DNA of 64,000 nucleotides from CAWATZ01 sp963784995 (GTDB lineage: Bacteria > Planctomycetota > Planctomycetia > Gemmatales > Gemmataceae): positions 1,736,001-1,800,000 of the forward strand of contig CAWATZ010000002.1 in NCBI GenBank assembly GCA_963784995.1. Reading direction: 5' to 3'. Of this stretch, positions 52,110 through 61,261 are shown in pieces. A program made the position numbers and the translations under genes. Every line of letters starts with the position of its first letter. Within the stretch, counting starts at the first letter, position 1. A model generated the notes under the pieces. It was not told the DNA's origin. It was given only the letters and a program-made list of their open reading frames with translations, and did not search any database.

Positions 52110-52166
52110 GGCAGGATCTCGTCTTTTCTCCCCTCTCCCTCGTGGGCTGGGATTGGGACTTTGTTA

Positions 52167-52306
52167 CGACCCCTGCCGGCTTGTCCGGCAGGTGAAGCAG
52201 GTCAAAGGCTAGATCGTGCGGCGCAAAGAAACACCTTTCTTATTTCTTTGCCTTCTCCTCTAGCCTCAGACCTTCTTCACCTGCCGGACAAGCCGGCCGG
52301 GGTCGG
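52167..52306. repeat. Long palindrome between DUF1501 and DUF1549/1553 genes
   Basis: Outer arms of ~46 bases (from CGACCCCTGCCGGCTTGTCC to its mirror ending GGACAAGCCGGCCGGGGTCG) carry about four mismatches, and an inner AAAGAAA/TTTCTTT pair closes the loop. The whole ~140 bases could fold into one hairpin between the two ORFs of a planctomycete pair. Confidence 0.85.
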
Positions 52307-52312
52307 AAAGTG

Positions 52313-53917
52313 TCAATGGTTAAACCGAAACTCCGCACAATTCACCAGCACCCAGATTGCTTCCTCAACCAGAGCGTCGGGCTTCTTGGGATCGGTGGTC
52401 AGGTGCTGCACAAATCGCTTCTGCTCGGCGGTTGTCGGCGGTCGGTTCAGCACCGACAGGAACATCCGATCAACACGCTTCTCCCACGGCTCGGTGGAGG
52501 TCAGCAGGCTGTCGGCCAGGTTGCCCTTGCGGCGTTGGATAAACTGCCGAACGTGCGAGCTGTTGTTGAGGAACAGATGCTCCGACAGTCCGCCCTGGAA
52601 ATCGCCGCGGCCATTGGTCGGCTCGCCGAAGTACTTCAGGAAATACACCGTGGCGTCGTTTCCCGTCCGATTTCCGGGAGTATCGTTTCCGGTCGCGACC
52701 CGCAGCGCCGCCATCAGTTCCTCCGCCGACAGCGGCCGGGTCCGGCCGCGCTCGAACCAGGGAGGGAACGCTTCCGAACCCGGTCCTGCCGACGCCAGCT
52801 GGTACGCCTCGCTGCTCACCAGCTCGCGGATCAGCCATTTCAGATCAAACTTGTGCTTGATGAGCCCGTCCGTCAACGCCGCGAACAGCTCCGGATGACT
52901 GGGAGCGTTCTTGTCGCTCAGATCGTCCACCGGATGGACGAAGCCGCGCCCCAGGAACTGGCTCCAGACACGGTTGACCACGGCCCGGGCGAAGTACGGG
53001 TTGTCGGCCGAGGTCACCCACGCCGCCAGCTTCTCCTTGCGGGAGAAGGGCGGCTTCGGCAGCGTCTTGGCGGTGCGATAGTCCGGCTCCTTGAACCCCT
53101 TCGGCAGCAGCGGTTCGTCGAGCGCCGGACCGCCGAGGAACTTTGGCTTGATCGGCTCGCCCTTCTGGCCGGGCTTCTGGTCCTTGACCGACCCGGTGAA
53201 CAGCACCTCGCCGCTGCTCTTCTCCCCGATGATCAGGCCCTTTTTCATTCCCGAAGCATCGTTCAGCACCATCACCCGGACGAAGAACCCGGCCATGCCG
53301 TAGAAATCCTTCTGCGTCCACGGCTCGTAGGGGTGATCGTGGCAGCGGGCGCACTGAAGCTGCGTGCCCAGGAAGATCCGGCTGACGGCCACGGTGGCGT
53401 CTTCCGGCTGGTTGCGGTACTGCACCAGGAACATCGCCGTGCCCGGTTGCTCGGCCTGGAGCAGATCGCGCACCCAGCGGTCGTACGGCTCGTTTTTGGC
53501 GAAGCGCTCAACCAAGAACTTCTTGAAGCTGTCGCGCTTGCTGGTCGTCTCGTAGTTGGGCGGGTTGCGGCCAAACAGGAGCAGGTCCCAGACGTTGGCC
53601 TGCTGCACCGCGAAGCGCGGATCGGCCAGCAGCCTGTCGATCACCTTGTCGCGCTTGGCGGGGTCCTTGTCTTCGAGGAAGCGAACCGTTTCCTCGGCGG
53701 TGGGGATGCTGCCGGCCAGGTCGAGATAGACCCGGCGGAGGAACTCGCTGTCGCTGGACCGGCCGGCGGGGGTGATCTTCTTCTGCTGCCAGGCCGACTT
53801 GATCTCACGGTCGATGAGCTGCCGCGGCCGCAATTCCTGGGCGGAGAGCACCGGACCGCCGAGCAGCAGGAACGCGAGCGTCGGGACCATTCCCCAGGAG
53901 CGGCGAAAGCGGGACAT
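52313..53917 (-). CDS. DUF1549/DUF1553 planctomycete cytochrome-like protein
   Basis: A 534-residue secreted protein with signal peptide (LAFLLLGGPVLSAQE), a DUF1549 domain with LRRVYLDLAGSIPTAEETVR near residues 61-80, the CARCHDHPYEPWTQKDFYGM motif (a CxxCH haem site) near 195-213, and a DUF1553 domain with AWVTSADNPYFARAVVNRVW and FVHPVDDLSDKN. This is the standard PSD1-type planctomycete pair with DUF1501. Function unknown, probably in polysaccharide use or surface electron transfer. Confidence 0.92.
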   Translation of the reverse strand: MSRFRRSWGMVPTLAFLLLGGPVLSAQELRPRQLIDREIKSAWQQKKITPAGRSSDSEFLRRVYLDLAGSIPTAEETVRFLEDKDPAKRDKVIDRLLADPRFAVQQANVWDLLLFGRNPPNYETTSKRDSFKKFLVERFAKNEPYDRWVRDLLQAEQPGTAMFLVQYRNQPEDATVAVSRIFLGTQLQCARCHDHPYEPWTQKDFYGMAGFFVRVMVLNDASGMKKGLIIGEKSSGEVLFTGSVKDQKPGQKGEPIKPKFLGGPALDEPLLPKGFKEPDYRTAKTLPKPPFSRKEKLAAWVTSADNPYFARAVVNRVWSQFLGRGFVHPVDDLSDKNAPSHPELFAALTDGLIKHKFDLKWLIRELVSSEAYQLASAGPGSEAFPPWFERGRTRPLSAEELMAALRVATGNDTPGNRTGNDATVYFLKYFGEPTNGRGDFQGGLSEHLFLNNSSHVRQFIQRRKGNLADSLLTSTEPWEKRVDRMFLSVLNRPPTTAEQKRFVQHLTTDPKKPDALVEEAIWVLVNCAEFRFNH

Positions 53918-54156
53918 TGGCAGTCCTCCGGTAGATCGCGGAGTTCCCTGGATTGCTTACGTGGCAGGACGTCCGGAGCCAGCGCATTGCTCGCGGACGA
54001 CAACTGGCAGGAGCGTACCTGTGCCATGCTATCACTTGCCCCTACCCGGAATCTAGTTGTTCCAGCCAATGACAGCACGATTGTCAATTGGTAAAATGAA
54101 ACCGTACCGTTGCCGTGGACTGTGCGCCCATGCTTTCTGGAATGAGGACCAAACCC

Positions 54157-55296
54157 ATGCCACGCCGTCCCGCCAGGCCGCCGGCACCCGATGAATCTGC
54201 CGAATTTGGCCGGCTGGAGCGACCGCCGCGGCTGAAGAGCCGGGTGGAGCAGATGTTGCGGCAAGCCATCACCGAGGGCCGGTTCGCCGCCGGCCGCTTG
54301 CCCACCGAGGTGGAACTGGCCGAACAGCTGGGTGTCAGCCGGGAAACGGTGCGCCTGGCGGCCGAGGTGTTGCAGCAGGAGGGCTTGCTGGTCAAGATCC
54401 GCCGCAAAGGGACGTTCCTGCAAGTGCCCGCGATGCCCGAACAGATTGTCTCGCCCCCGGCGACCGTGCTTGGCTATCTCCAGGCCGGCTACCAGGCCCA
54501 GGACCAAGAGGAGGGCGTGACCCGCGTGGTCAGCGGCCTGATGCTCCAGGGGGCCCTGGAAGAGGCCAGCAGGGCCAGCTTTCATCTGATCGTCCAGCAC
54601 GCCCCTTACGTCCAGATCGGGCAGGCGCTCGGTCAGCTGACCCAGGATCGCCGGCTGCGCGGCCTGATCTTCGCCTCCTACGGCGAGGAAAAGCTGCTGA
54701 AGCGCGTGGTCGGCCTGGGGCTGCCGACCGTGCTGCTGGACCACGACCTGCACCTGGCCCAGGTCCATTCGGTGCGGGACGATTCCTTCCAGGCGGCTCG
54801 GGATGCGGTCTGCTACCTGGCCAAACTGGGTCATCGGCGGATTGCCTTCGTCAACTGGAAGCACGTGGAGCTGAACCCGTGGCGCTTGCGTGGCTTTCGA
54901 GACGGCCTGCGTCAGGCGAACCTGCCGCGGCGGCGCTCCTGGGAGCTGTCGATCGAGCTGACGCCGGCCGGGGCCCGCCAGGCGGTGGAACAGGTGCTGG
55001 CGCTGTCGCCTCGGCCGACGGCCCTGTACTGCTTCAACAGCACCCTGGCCCGTCTGGTGCTGGAGGAACTGCGGGGCCGCTCGGTACGGGTGCCGGAAGA
55101 CATCAGTGTGCTGGGCGGCGGCGGCGAGGAGATCCCGGGATTGGCCTGCCACCAGGCCGACTGGTACGCGATGGGCCGGCTCGCTGTCCAGGTGCTGCTG
55201 CGGGCCCTGAAGTCCGGCGAAGCGACGGCGGAGCATCACGTCTGCCCCAACACCATCCGGCCCGGCGCGAGCGCGGCCTCGCCCGGAGGAGGATGA
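54157..55296 (+). CDS. GntR/LacI-type transcriptional regulator
   Basis: A 379-residue regulator with an N-terminal GntR winged helix (LKSRVEQMLRQAITEGRFAA, LPTEVELAEQLGVSRETVRL, VLQQEGLLVKIRRKGTFLQ) and a C-terminal periplasmic-binding-protein-like sensor domain (VLGYLQAGYQ, LRGLIFASYGEEK, VLLDHDLHLAQV, IAFVNWKHVELNPWRLRGFR, DISVLGGGGEEIPGLACHQ). This GntR-LacI architecture is that of AraR-type sugar regulators. GAGGA just upstream of ATG 54157 supports that start. The ATGs at 54115, 54130 and 54142 are alternatives. Ligand and target genes are not evident. Confidence 0.88.
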   Translation: MPRRPARPPAPDESAEFGRLERPPRLKSRVEQMLRQAITEGRFAAGRLPTEVELAEQLGVSRETVRLAAEVLQQEGLLVKIRRKGTFLQVPAMPEQIVSPPATVLGYLQAGYQAQDQEEGVTRVVSGLMLQGALEEASRASFHLIVQHAPYVQIGQALGQLTQDRRLRGLIFASYGEEKLLKRVVGLGLPTVLLDHDLHLAQVHSVRDDSFQAARDAVCYLAKLGHRRIAFVNWKHVELNPWRLRGFRDGLRQANLPRRRSWELSIELTPAGARQAVEQVLALSPRPTALYCFNSTLARLVLEELRGRSVRVPEDISVLGGGGEEIPGLACHQADWYAMGRLAVQVLLRALKSGEATAEHHVCPNTIRPGASAASPGGG

Positions 55297-55309
55297 TACG
55301 CCGTGCGTC

Positions 55310-56194
55310 TCAATCCTCCTCCGGAATGTCCACCCATTCCTTCCGCGTGAACGCCGAGCCGGACCGCACCATCGCCGGGAGGAACGGAAACAGCCGCGCC
55401 CGGGCAGCCTCATCCAGGGGCGCTCCGTACTCCGAGACCTCGAACGCCTCGACGTACTGGATCTGCTTGCCGCGTTCCGGGCCGTACACCTGGACCAGTT
55501 GCTCACGGTATCGCTCCGCCAGCGGCGCGATGCGCCGGCTCATGCGCTCGGCCAGCCAGGCCCGCCGCTCGGCGTCCCCGGCCGGCACCTGCTCCAGGTA
55601 GCCGGCGTTGTACGGCAGCCACTCGTAGAACTGCGACTGATGGCAGTGCAGCATTGACACCAGCGTGTCGAACTGCTCGTCGGTGTCCACAAGCACCTGC
55701 GGCTCGAACCGGCACGGTTTCTTGAAGGCATCGGAAAAGTAGAGGATGATCGGTGTCCGCGCCAGGTGCGGCACGTCGGGACACAGGGCTGGCACGGTCA
55801 GCAGGTAGGCGGCATCCTGCACCAGCAGGCCGGTGAAACGATGGTCGGGGTGGTAATCGGTCGAGCGGTGGGTGACGATCAGGTCAGGCCGGAAGCAGCG
55901 GATGAGGCGGATCACCTCTTCGCGGTACTCCAGCCGATCGTCGAGGGCCCCGTCGGGATGGTCCAGGATCTTGTAAGTGGCCCCGATGACGGCCGCGGCC
56001 GACTGGGCCTCGGCCCGGCGGCGCTGGACCAGGGCGGGGCCGTGCATGCTCTGGTGGCCGGACCGGCCATCGGTCAGGCTGACCATTTGCACCACGTGTC
56101 CCAGGGCACACCAGCGGGCGGCGGTGCCGCCGGCCTTGATGTCCGCGTCGTCCGGATGGGCCCCGATCAGCAGGATGCGCAGGCGCTTCTCCAC
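55310..56194 (-). CDS. PIG-L family N-acetylglucosaminyl deacetylase-like protein
   Basis: A 294-residue zinc-dependent deacetylase. Starts at GTG 56194 with AGAGGAG upstream. Zinc ligands are in GAHPDDADIKAGG near residues 10-22 (the HPDD motif) and STDYHPDHRFTG near 113-124 (HPDH), as in PIG-L/MshB. Substrate could be N-acetylglucosamine conjugates or other acetamido sugars. The similar BshB and LmbE groups cannot be distinguished here. Convergent with the GntR/LacI gene. Confidence 0.88.
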   Translation of the reverse strand: MEKRLRILLIGAHPDDADIKAGGTAARWCALGHVVQMVSLTDGRSGHQSMHGPALVQRRRAEAQSAAAVIGATYKILDHPDGALDDRLEYREEVIRLIRCFRPDLIVTHRSTDYHPDHRFTGLLVQDAAYLLTVPALCPDVPHLARTPIILYFSDAFKKPCRFEPQVLVDTDEQFDTLVSMLHCHQSQFYEWLPYNAGYLEQVPAGDAERRAWLAERMSRRIAPLAERYREQLVQVYGPERGKQIQYVEAFEVSEYGAPLDEAARARLFPFLPAMVRSGSAFTRKEWVDIPEED

Positions 56195-56334
56195 GATATT
56201 CTCCTCTGGAAGGTGTGAAGAAAAGGATACCACACCGCGACGGAATGGTCAGTGGAGACACGAACATTTCACGGAGAGGAGGTCGCGATGCACGCCGGTT
56301 CCAGATGACGGCGAACCGGAATACAATGACGGGA

Positions 56335-56449
56335 GACCCCCAGGGCGCTGCCCTGGGCTATCGTGTAGCGCCCCTTCGGGGCTTGTTGGCTGTTGTCTTC
56401 CGCCCCGAAGGGGCGCAACACGATAGCCCAGGGCAGCGCCCTGGGGTCT
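56335..56449. repeat. Near-perfect palindrome, 48-bp arms
   Basis: Arms at 56335-56382 and 56402-56449 (48 bases, one mismatch) around a 19-base loop; landmark CTGCCCTGGGCTATCGTGT. Longest arms in the window. Between the PIG-L and PPOX-like genes, in a region transcribed from either side. Confidence 0.92.
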
Positions 56450-56513
56450 TGGGCCGGGCCTGATTCCGGTGCCCGGCCGGCTTCTCTTCCCGCGGCTTCA
56501 AGAGGACCGGGTC

Positions 56514-56996
56514 ATGACCAAACCCACTCCCGTGCCCATCAACCCCGCCGAGCTGGTTCAGCTGGCCCAGGCCACCATGACAGCGGCCAGGTTTCCCTTC
56601 CTGGCCACCATCGACGGCGACCAGCCCCGGCTGCGTCCCATCTCGCCGGTGCGGACCGAGGGGTTCGTCGTCTACTTCGCCAACCTCCGCGCCTACCACA
56701 AGACCGGCGAGATTGCCCTCAATCCCCGGATCGAGCTGTGCTACATGGACCCAAAGCACGACCAGGTGCGGATCACCGGGGTGGCCGAGGTGCTGACCAA
56801 TCGCAAGCTGTTGCAGGAGATCTGGGACAGCAACCCGCTGCTGCGCGAGTACCTGGGGAGCATCGACAATCCCGAGCTGATCGTGTACAAGCTCCGGCCC
56901 GCGCAGGTGCGCTTCATGCGAGAATGGGCCCTGGAGTACCACCAAGTGCCGCTGGACACGGCCAACAACGCACCTGGAGCGCCGCCGATGGGGTAG
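56514..56996 (+). CDS. PPOX-fold (pyridoxamine 5'-phosphate oxidase family) protein
   Basis: A 160-residue split-barrel protein, with AARFPFLATIDGDQPRLRPI near residues 24-43, FVVYFANLRAYHKTGEIALN and RIELCYMDPKHDQVRITGVA, characteristic of the PNPOx-like family that binds FMN or F420. No clear substrate. The ATG at 56514 follows a purine-rich AAGAGGACC. Alone in its operon. Confidence 0.82.
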   Translation: MTKPTPVPINPAELVQLAQATMTAARFPFLATIDGDQPRLRPISPVRTEGFVVYFANLRAYHKTGEIALNPRIELCYMDPKHDQVRITGVAEVLTNRKLLQEIWDSNPLLREYLGSIDNPELIVYKLRPAQVRFMREWALEYHQVPLDTANNAPGAPPMG

Positions 56997-57018
56997 ATTG
57001 TGCCTTTGCTGGTGCCGG

Positions 57019-57249
57019 TCACCCCACAATCCAGCGATACACCGCATACAGGCAGGCGATGGCCCCGAGGATCAGCCACCACGGTTTCCGGCTCGGCGGA
57101 GCGTCTTCGCGCGACAGGTAGTTCTCGCAGTAGGGGCAGCGCTCGGAATCCTCGTGGATCTGTCTGTGACAGTAGGGACAGGGGATGGTCGCCGATTCCT
57201 CCTCGTCCCCTCCATCCCAATCGTCTTCGTCAGTGCTTCGCCAGGACAT
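57019..57249 (-). CDS. Zinc-ribbon membrane protein
   Basis: A 76-residue protein with an acidic N-terminus (DEDDWDGGDEEES), a zinc ribbon (CPYCHRQI, then CPYCENYL about 15 residues later) and a single hydrophobic C-terminal helix (WWLILGAIACLYAVYRW). Converges on the PPOX-like gene and lies just after the sulfatase gene on the minus strand, possibly co-transcribed. Typical small planctomycete zinc-ribbon protein of unknown function. Confidence 0.75.
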   Translation of the reverse strand: MSWRSTDEDDWDGGDEEESATIPCPYCHRQIHEDSERCPYCENYLSREDAPPSRKPWWLILGAIACLYAVYRWIVG

Positions 57250-57256
57250 GGCCCGA

Positions 57257-58575
57257 TCACTCCTTGCGCCGATCGAAGTCCACCGGGTCGCCGAACTGCT
57301 TGCGGGCCTGTCCCAGGAGCTTCTCCAGCCGGGCCCGTTGCTCGGCGTGGGCCGGATCGGCCGCGAGGTTGTGGACCTCGTCGGAGTCGTTCTTCAGGTC
57401 GAACAGCTGGGTGTTCCTGACCCCCTTGGCGTTGTAGGCGATCAGCTTCCAGCGCTCGTCGCGGATCATCCGCTGACAGTCCCGATACGCTCCAAAGAGC
57501 CAGTCGCGCACCCGCATCTTCTCGCCGCGGATGATCGGGAGCAAGCTCTGGCCCTCGACCGCGGCCGGCGTCTTGATCTTCGCCAGGTCGCAGAAGGTCG
57601 GAAAGAGATCGAACAGGTACACCAGCGCCTCCGACTTGCCTTTGGGGATGCCGGGGCCGGCGAAGATCAGCGGCGGTTTGACGTGCTCGTACAGGTTCTG
57701 CTTGCCCATCAGCCCGTGCCGGCCGCCGACGGCCAGCCCCTGATCGCTGGAGAAGACCACGATCGTGTTGTCGGCAAAGCCGCGCTGCTTGAGCGTCGCG
57801 AGAATCCGGCCCACCTGGTGGTCGAGGTCGGAGACGCAGGCGTAGTAGTCGGCCAGGTGGCGGCGCATCACCTCGGGGGTGCGCGGCCAGGGCGCCAGCG
57901 TCTCGTCGCGCACCTTCAGCTCGCCGTTGTCGAAGGGATGCTCAGGCAGGAAGTTCTTCGACAGCGTCAGCCTGGCGGGGTCGTACAGCTTCGTGAACTC
58001 CGGCGGCGCCACGCGCGGATCGTGCGGCACCGGGGCGCAAGGTAGACGAAGAACGGCCGATCGCCCTTGTGCCCGTCCAGGAACCGGATCACCCGGTCGG
58101 CGTGGTCGCGGGCGTCGTTGGGGCCGGTCTTCTTCGTTTCAATGTTGGTCGTGAAGGCGGCATTGGCAAAGAGACAGGAGTTGCCGTTCTTCCCAATGTG
58201 GAAGGTGACGTAGCCGGCGTCGTTGAGGAGTTTCGGCAGCAGCGGCGTTCCTGGCGGGGCTTTCCGTTCGCGCATCTTTTGCGGACAGTGCCAGAGCGAC
58301 TGGCCGGTCATGAGCATGGTCCGGCTCGGCAGACAGACCGCGCCGATCATCGAGCCCATGCAGTAGGCGTTGGTGAAGTGAAAGCCGGTCTGGACCAGCC
58401 GATCGAGGTTGGGCGTCTTGACCTCGGGATCGCCCAGGGCCGCGATGGTGTCCCAGCGCTGGTCGTCGCTGAAGACAAAGAGGATGTTCGGCCGTGCGGC
58501 CGGGGTAGGATCGGCAGCTCGTGCTGGGACAAACGCCAGGAGCGAAACGAGCAACGCGGCAACGCAGCGGATCAT
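57257..58575 (-). CDS. Sulfatase (alkaline-phosphatase superfamily), exported (one frameshift)
   Basis: A 439-residue sulfatase. It has a signal peptide at the N-terminus (LLVSLLAFVPARA), NILFVFSDDQRWDT with metal-binding Asp-Asp near residue 32, the formylglycine consensus CLPSRTMLMTGQ near residue 76 with the essential Cys, HIGKNG, and VVFSSDQGLAVGGRHGLMGKQ later. The two halves are joined by restoring one C at ~58033 in a run of Cs (LAP[P]VPHDP). Desulfates sulfated carbohydrates outside the cytoplasm. Planctomycetes carry many such genes. Confidence 0.9.
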
Positions 58576-58586
58576 CGGCCAGCTCC

Positions 58587-59771
58587 TCACCCGGTCAGGA
58601 TCGGCAGCCGCATCCGACCATTGGCGTCGGTCGTTGCGCCAAGCCGGCCCTGCTCGGTTTCTTCCTTCTCCCACTTGTCGATTTCCTCCAGCAGGGCATC
58701 GACCATCTCATGTTCCAGCACGTGCCGGACGATCTCGCCGCGCTTGAAGATGACGCCCTTGCCCTTGCCGGCGGCGATGCCCAGGTCGGCCTCGCGGGCC
58801 TCGCCGGGGCCGTTGACGATGCAGCCCAGGATGCTCACCTTCACCGGCGTCGTCTTGCCCGCCAGCCGTTTCTCCATCTCGGCGATGATCGCTTCCAGGT
58901 CGATCTCCAGCCGGCCGCAGGTCGGACAGGCGATCAGCTCCGGCTTGCGCACGCGCCGGCCCGTCGCCTGGAGGATGTCGAAGGCGGCCGCGATCTCGGG
59001 AACCGGATCGCCCAGCAGGCTGATCCGGATCGTGTCGCCGATGCCGTCCAGCAGGATCGGGCCCAGGCCGCAGGCCGACTTGGTCACCGCGTACGGTGCC
59101 TTGCCCGCCTCGGTGATGCCGATGTGCGTCGGATAGTCGGCGTACTTCGCATAGAGGCGGTATGCCTCTGCTGCCGTCTGCACGTCGCTGGACTTCAGCG
59201 ACACGATCAGGTCGTGATACCCCTCCGACTCGGCAATCTCGATGTAGCGCAGGGCGCTCTCGACCATGGCGGCGGGACAGGGATAGCCGTGCTTCTCGAC
59301 CAGCTCGCGCTCCAGGCTGCCGGCGTTGACGCCGATGCGCATGGGCAGGCCCTTGGCCTTGGCCTTGCGGATCACCTGGCGATAGCGGTCGTAGCCGCCG
59401 ATGTTGCCGGGGTTGATGCGGATCTTGTCCACCGGATGGTCCAGGGCGGCCAGGGCCATCTTGTAGTCGAAGTGGATGTCGCAGATGAGCGGGACCTTGA
59501 TGCGCTTGCGGATCTCGCCCAGCACGGCGGCGTCCTGGGCCTTGGGCACCGTGACGCGCACCAGCTCGCAGCCGGCCTCTTCCAGCCGATGGATCTCGGT
59601 CAGGACGGCGTCCAGCAGGTGCGTCTCGGGCGTGGTCATCGACTGCACGAGGATCGGATTGTCGCCGCCGACGATGCGATCGCCCACCTTGACCTCGCGG
59701 GTCTTGTGGCGGGGCCGGCGCAGCTCGGCCGCGGCTGCTTGCAGGGTGGCAGTGTCCACTTTGGCTGTCAT
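58587..59771 (-). CDS. ispG: 4-hydroxy-3-methylbut-2-enyl diphosphate synthase
   Basis: The penultimate enzyme of the MEP isoprenoid pathway, an iron-sulfur reductase. The 394-residue product contains RINPGNIGGYDRYRQVIR near residue 98, SLKSSDVQTAAEAYRL, ACPTCGRLEIDLE and LGCIVNGPGEAREADLGIA, including the conserved cysteines that hold the [4Fe-4S] cluster (CxxC and a later C). The start at 59771 is chosen over upstream ATGs because the first ~28 residues from 59855 are unlike IspG. Ends 11 bases upstream of the sulfatase start, so it may be co-transcribed with it. Confidence 0.96.
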   Translation of the reverse strand: MTAKVDTATLQAAAAELRRPRHKTREVKVGDRIVGGDNPILVQSMTTPETHLLDAVLTEIHRLEEAGCELVRVTVPKAQDAAVLGEIRKRIKVPLICDIHFDYKMALAALDHPVDKIRINPGNIGGYDRYRQVIRKAKAKGLPMRIGVNAGSLERELVEKHGYPCPAAMVESALRYIEIAESEGYHDLIVSLKSSDVQTAAEAYRLYAKYADYPTHIGITEAGKAPYAVTKSACGLGPILLDGIGDTIRISLLGDPVPEIAAAFDILQATGRRVRKPELIACPTCGRLEIDLEAIIAEMEKRLAGKTTPVKVSILGCIVNGPGEAREADLGIAAGKGKGVIFKRGEIVRHVLEHEMVDALLEEIDKWEKEETEQGRLGATTDANGRMRLPILTG

Positions 59772-59877
59772 GGAATCGGGTCTCGGGCGGGTTCCTGGGT
59801 TGTTCGGGCTCCTTGCCTTCGCAGCCATCCTAAGTTGACCGATCGGACGAGTCAAGGCGACGATTCGCGTCGGCGCC

Positions 59878-59977
59878 CCATTGCCGAGCCGCGCACGCAG
59901 CGCAGCGGAGTAAGCGGCTCTCCGGGCATCCAGAGAGCCGCTTACTCCGCTGCGCTGCGTGCGCGGCTCGGCAATGG
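59878..59977. repeat. Perfect palindrome, 45-bp arms (family C, larger copy)
   Basis: Arms 59878-59922 and 59933-59977 are exact reverse complements around a 10-base loop. Shares the central 34 bases of the arm with 21277-21363 and 38360-38390. Between ispG and the tandem-GNAT gene. Confidence 0.95.
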
Positions 59978-60051
59978 CATCGTGAGTGCCCGTTGGCGTC
60001 GGCCCCTATCGATCTGACCGTTCCTTCTCGGTTCGGACAACTGCGGAGCGT

Positions 60052-61014
60052 TCACGTGGCCGGCGCAAGGTCCTTGCGAAACTGCCGGCCGGTGTCGATC
60101 TGCTGGAAGCCCAGACCCAGGACCAGCTGCACGGCGGGAGTGTTGTCGGCGGGGACCTGGAACTCCGCGAGGCTGAAGAACTGATCCTGCAGGTGCCGTA
60201 GCAGCTGGGCCACGAGGAACTTGGCCAGGCCCTGCCGGCGAACGTCCGGCTCCACTTCCAGGGCCACGAAGCCGATGGCGTGCTCGTTCCAGCGCATGCT
60301 GAAGGGTTCCATCTCCCACAGGTTGGCACGGGCCACCAGCCGTTGCGTCCCCTTCTCGCGCAGCCGATAGTCGTGCAGTTCCACCGGGCCCAGCACGCAC
60401 TCCTGCCACCAGGTCGATTCCCGGTAGGGCCCGCCCAGGATCTCGATCCGCTGCCGCAGGGCCGGGAAGCGGGCGTCGTTGACCACAACCGGCGTGTCCA
60501 GCGCCCGCTGCAGCACCAGACAGGTCCTGTCCAGGACGTAACCGTGCTTCTCGAAGAAGGGCCGGGCCAGGCGATCACTGTCGAGGAACCCCGGCGAACT
60601 GCTGCCGCCGTAGACGCCGAAGCTGAACGGATTGAGCGGGGCCATCGGGCCGGCATAAATCCGCCCGGCGCCGCGACCCTGGAGATAGGCCTCGCTTTTC
60701 TGGAGCAGTTCCTTGCCGATCCCCTGCCCCCGATGCGAGGGCTGCACCCCGATCAGACAGACCACGCCGACCGACGGATCGAGGTCGGAGCCGTCGGCAC
60801 CGGGACCGAAGCCGGATAGGGCAAAGCCGACCGGAACGTCGTCGGCGCAGGCCAGGATCAGACCGGCCGGATCGAAATCGGGCTTGGCAAAGAGGAAGTA
60901 TTCCAGCAGAGTGGTGCCGCGAAAGCCGATGGCGCCCCGCTCGGTGAAGCAGGCGTTCCAGAGCCTGGCCACGGCCGGAGGATCGGTGTTGCGAAAGCAG
61001 CGGTACTGAATCAC
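60052..61014 (-). CDS. Tandem GNAT acetyltransferase (MshD-like layout)
   Basis: A 320-residue protein from GTG 61014 (GGAAAGG upstream) with two GNAT-type domains. The first carries VVCLIGVQPSHRGQGIGKEL near residues 88-107 with the [RQ]GxGxG CoA-binding loop, and the second has ARANLWEMEPFS and EVEPDVRRQGLAKFLVAQLL near 262-280. The tandem plan is that of MshD (mycothiol synthase) and similar fused acetyltransferases, though mycothiol genes are not seen here. Acetyl-CoA-dependent N-acyltransferase of unknown substrate. Confidence 0.8.
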   Translation of the reverse strand: MIQYRCFRNTDPPAVARLWNACFTERGAIGFRGTTLLEYFLFAKPDFDPAGLILACADDVPVGFALSGFGPGADGSDLDPSVGVVCLIGVQPSHRGQGIGKELLQKSEAYLQGRGAGRIYAGPMAPLNPFSFGVYGGSSSPGFLDSDRLARPFFEKHGYVLDRTCLVLQRALDTPVVVNDARFPALRQRIEILGGPYRESTWWQECVLGPVELHDYRLREKGTQRLVARANLWEMEPFSMRWNEHAIGFVALEVEPDVRRQGLAKFLVAQLLRHLQDQFFSLAEFQVPADNTPAVQLVLGLGFQQIDTGRQFRKDLAPAT

Positions 61015-61188
61015 GGACGACCTTTCCACGCTCCTGAAGGGCGAGTCAGTCGAGGCTTCCGGTCGGCCGCCCCAGAACCAACCCTTCCCTGCATTATAAG
61101 ATGGCGGCGGCGCTGTGCAAGTTTTACGTGGACGCCGGATCAAGTTCCCGGAGGCGTTGGGGCGGTGTAAACGGTCTGCGCTTCCCCG

Positions 61189-61256
61189 GCGAGCGGCGCG
61201 GCGTAAGCCCGCCGGTGGAGTCTGTCACCGGCGGGCTGACGCCGCGCCGCTCGCCT
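61189..61256. repeat. Family A palindrome, third copy
   Basis: Arms 61189-61217 and 61228-61256 (29 bases, one mismatch) match the 3935 element. It lies directly after the GNAT gene promoter region and before the stop of the S9 peptidase gene (61262). Confidence 0.92.
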
Positions 61257-61261
61257 GAGAT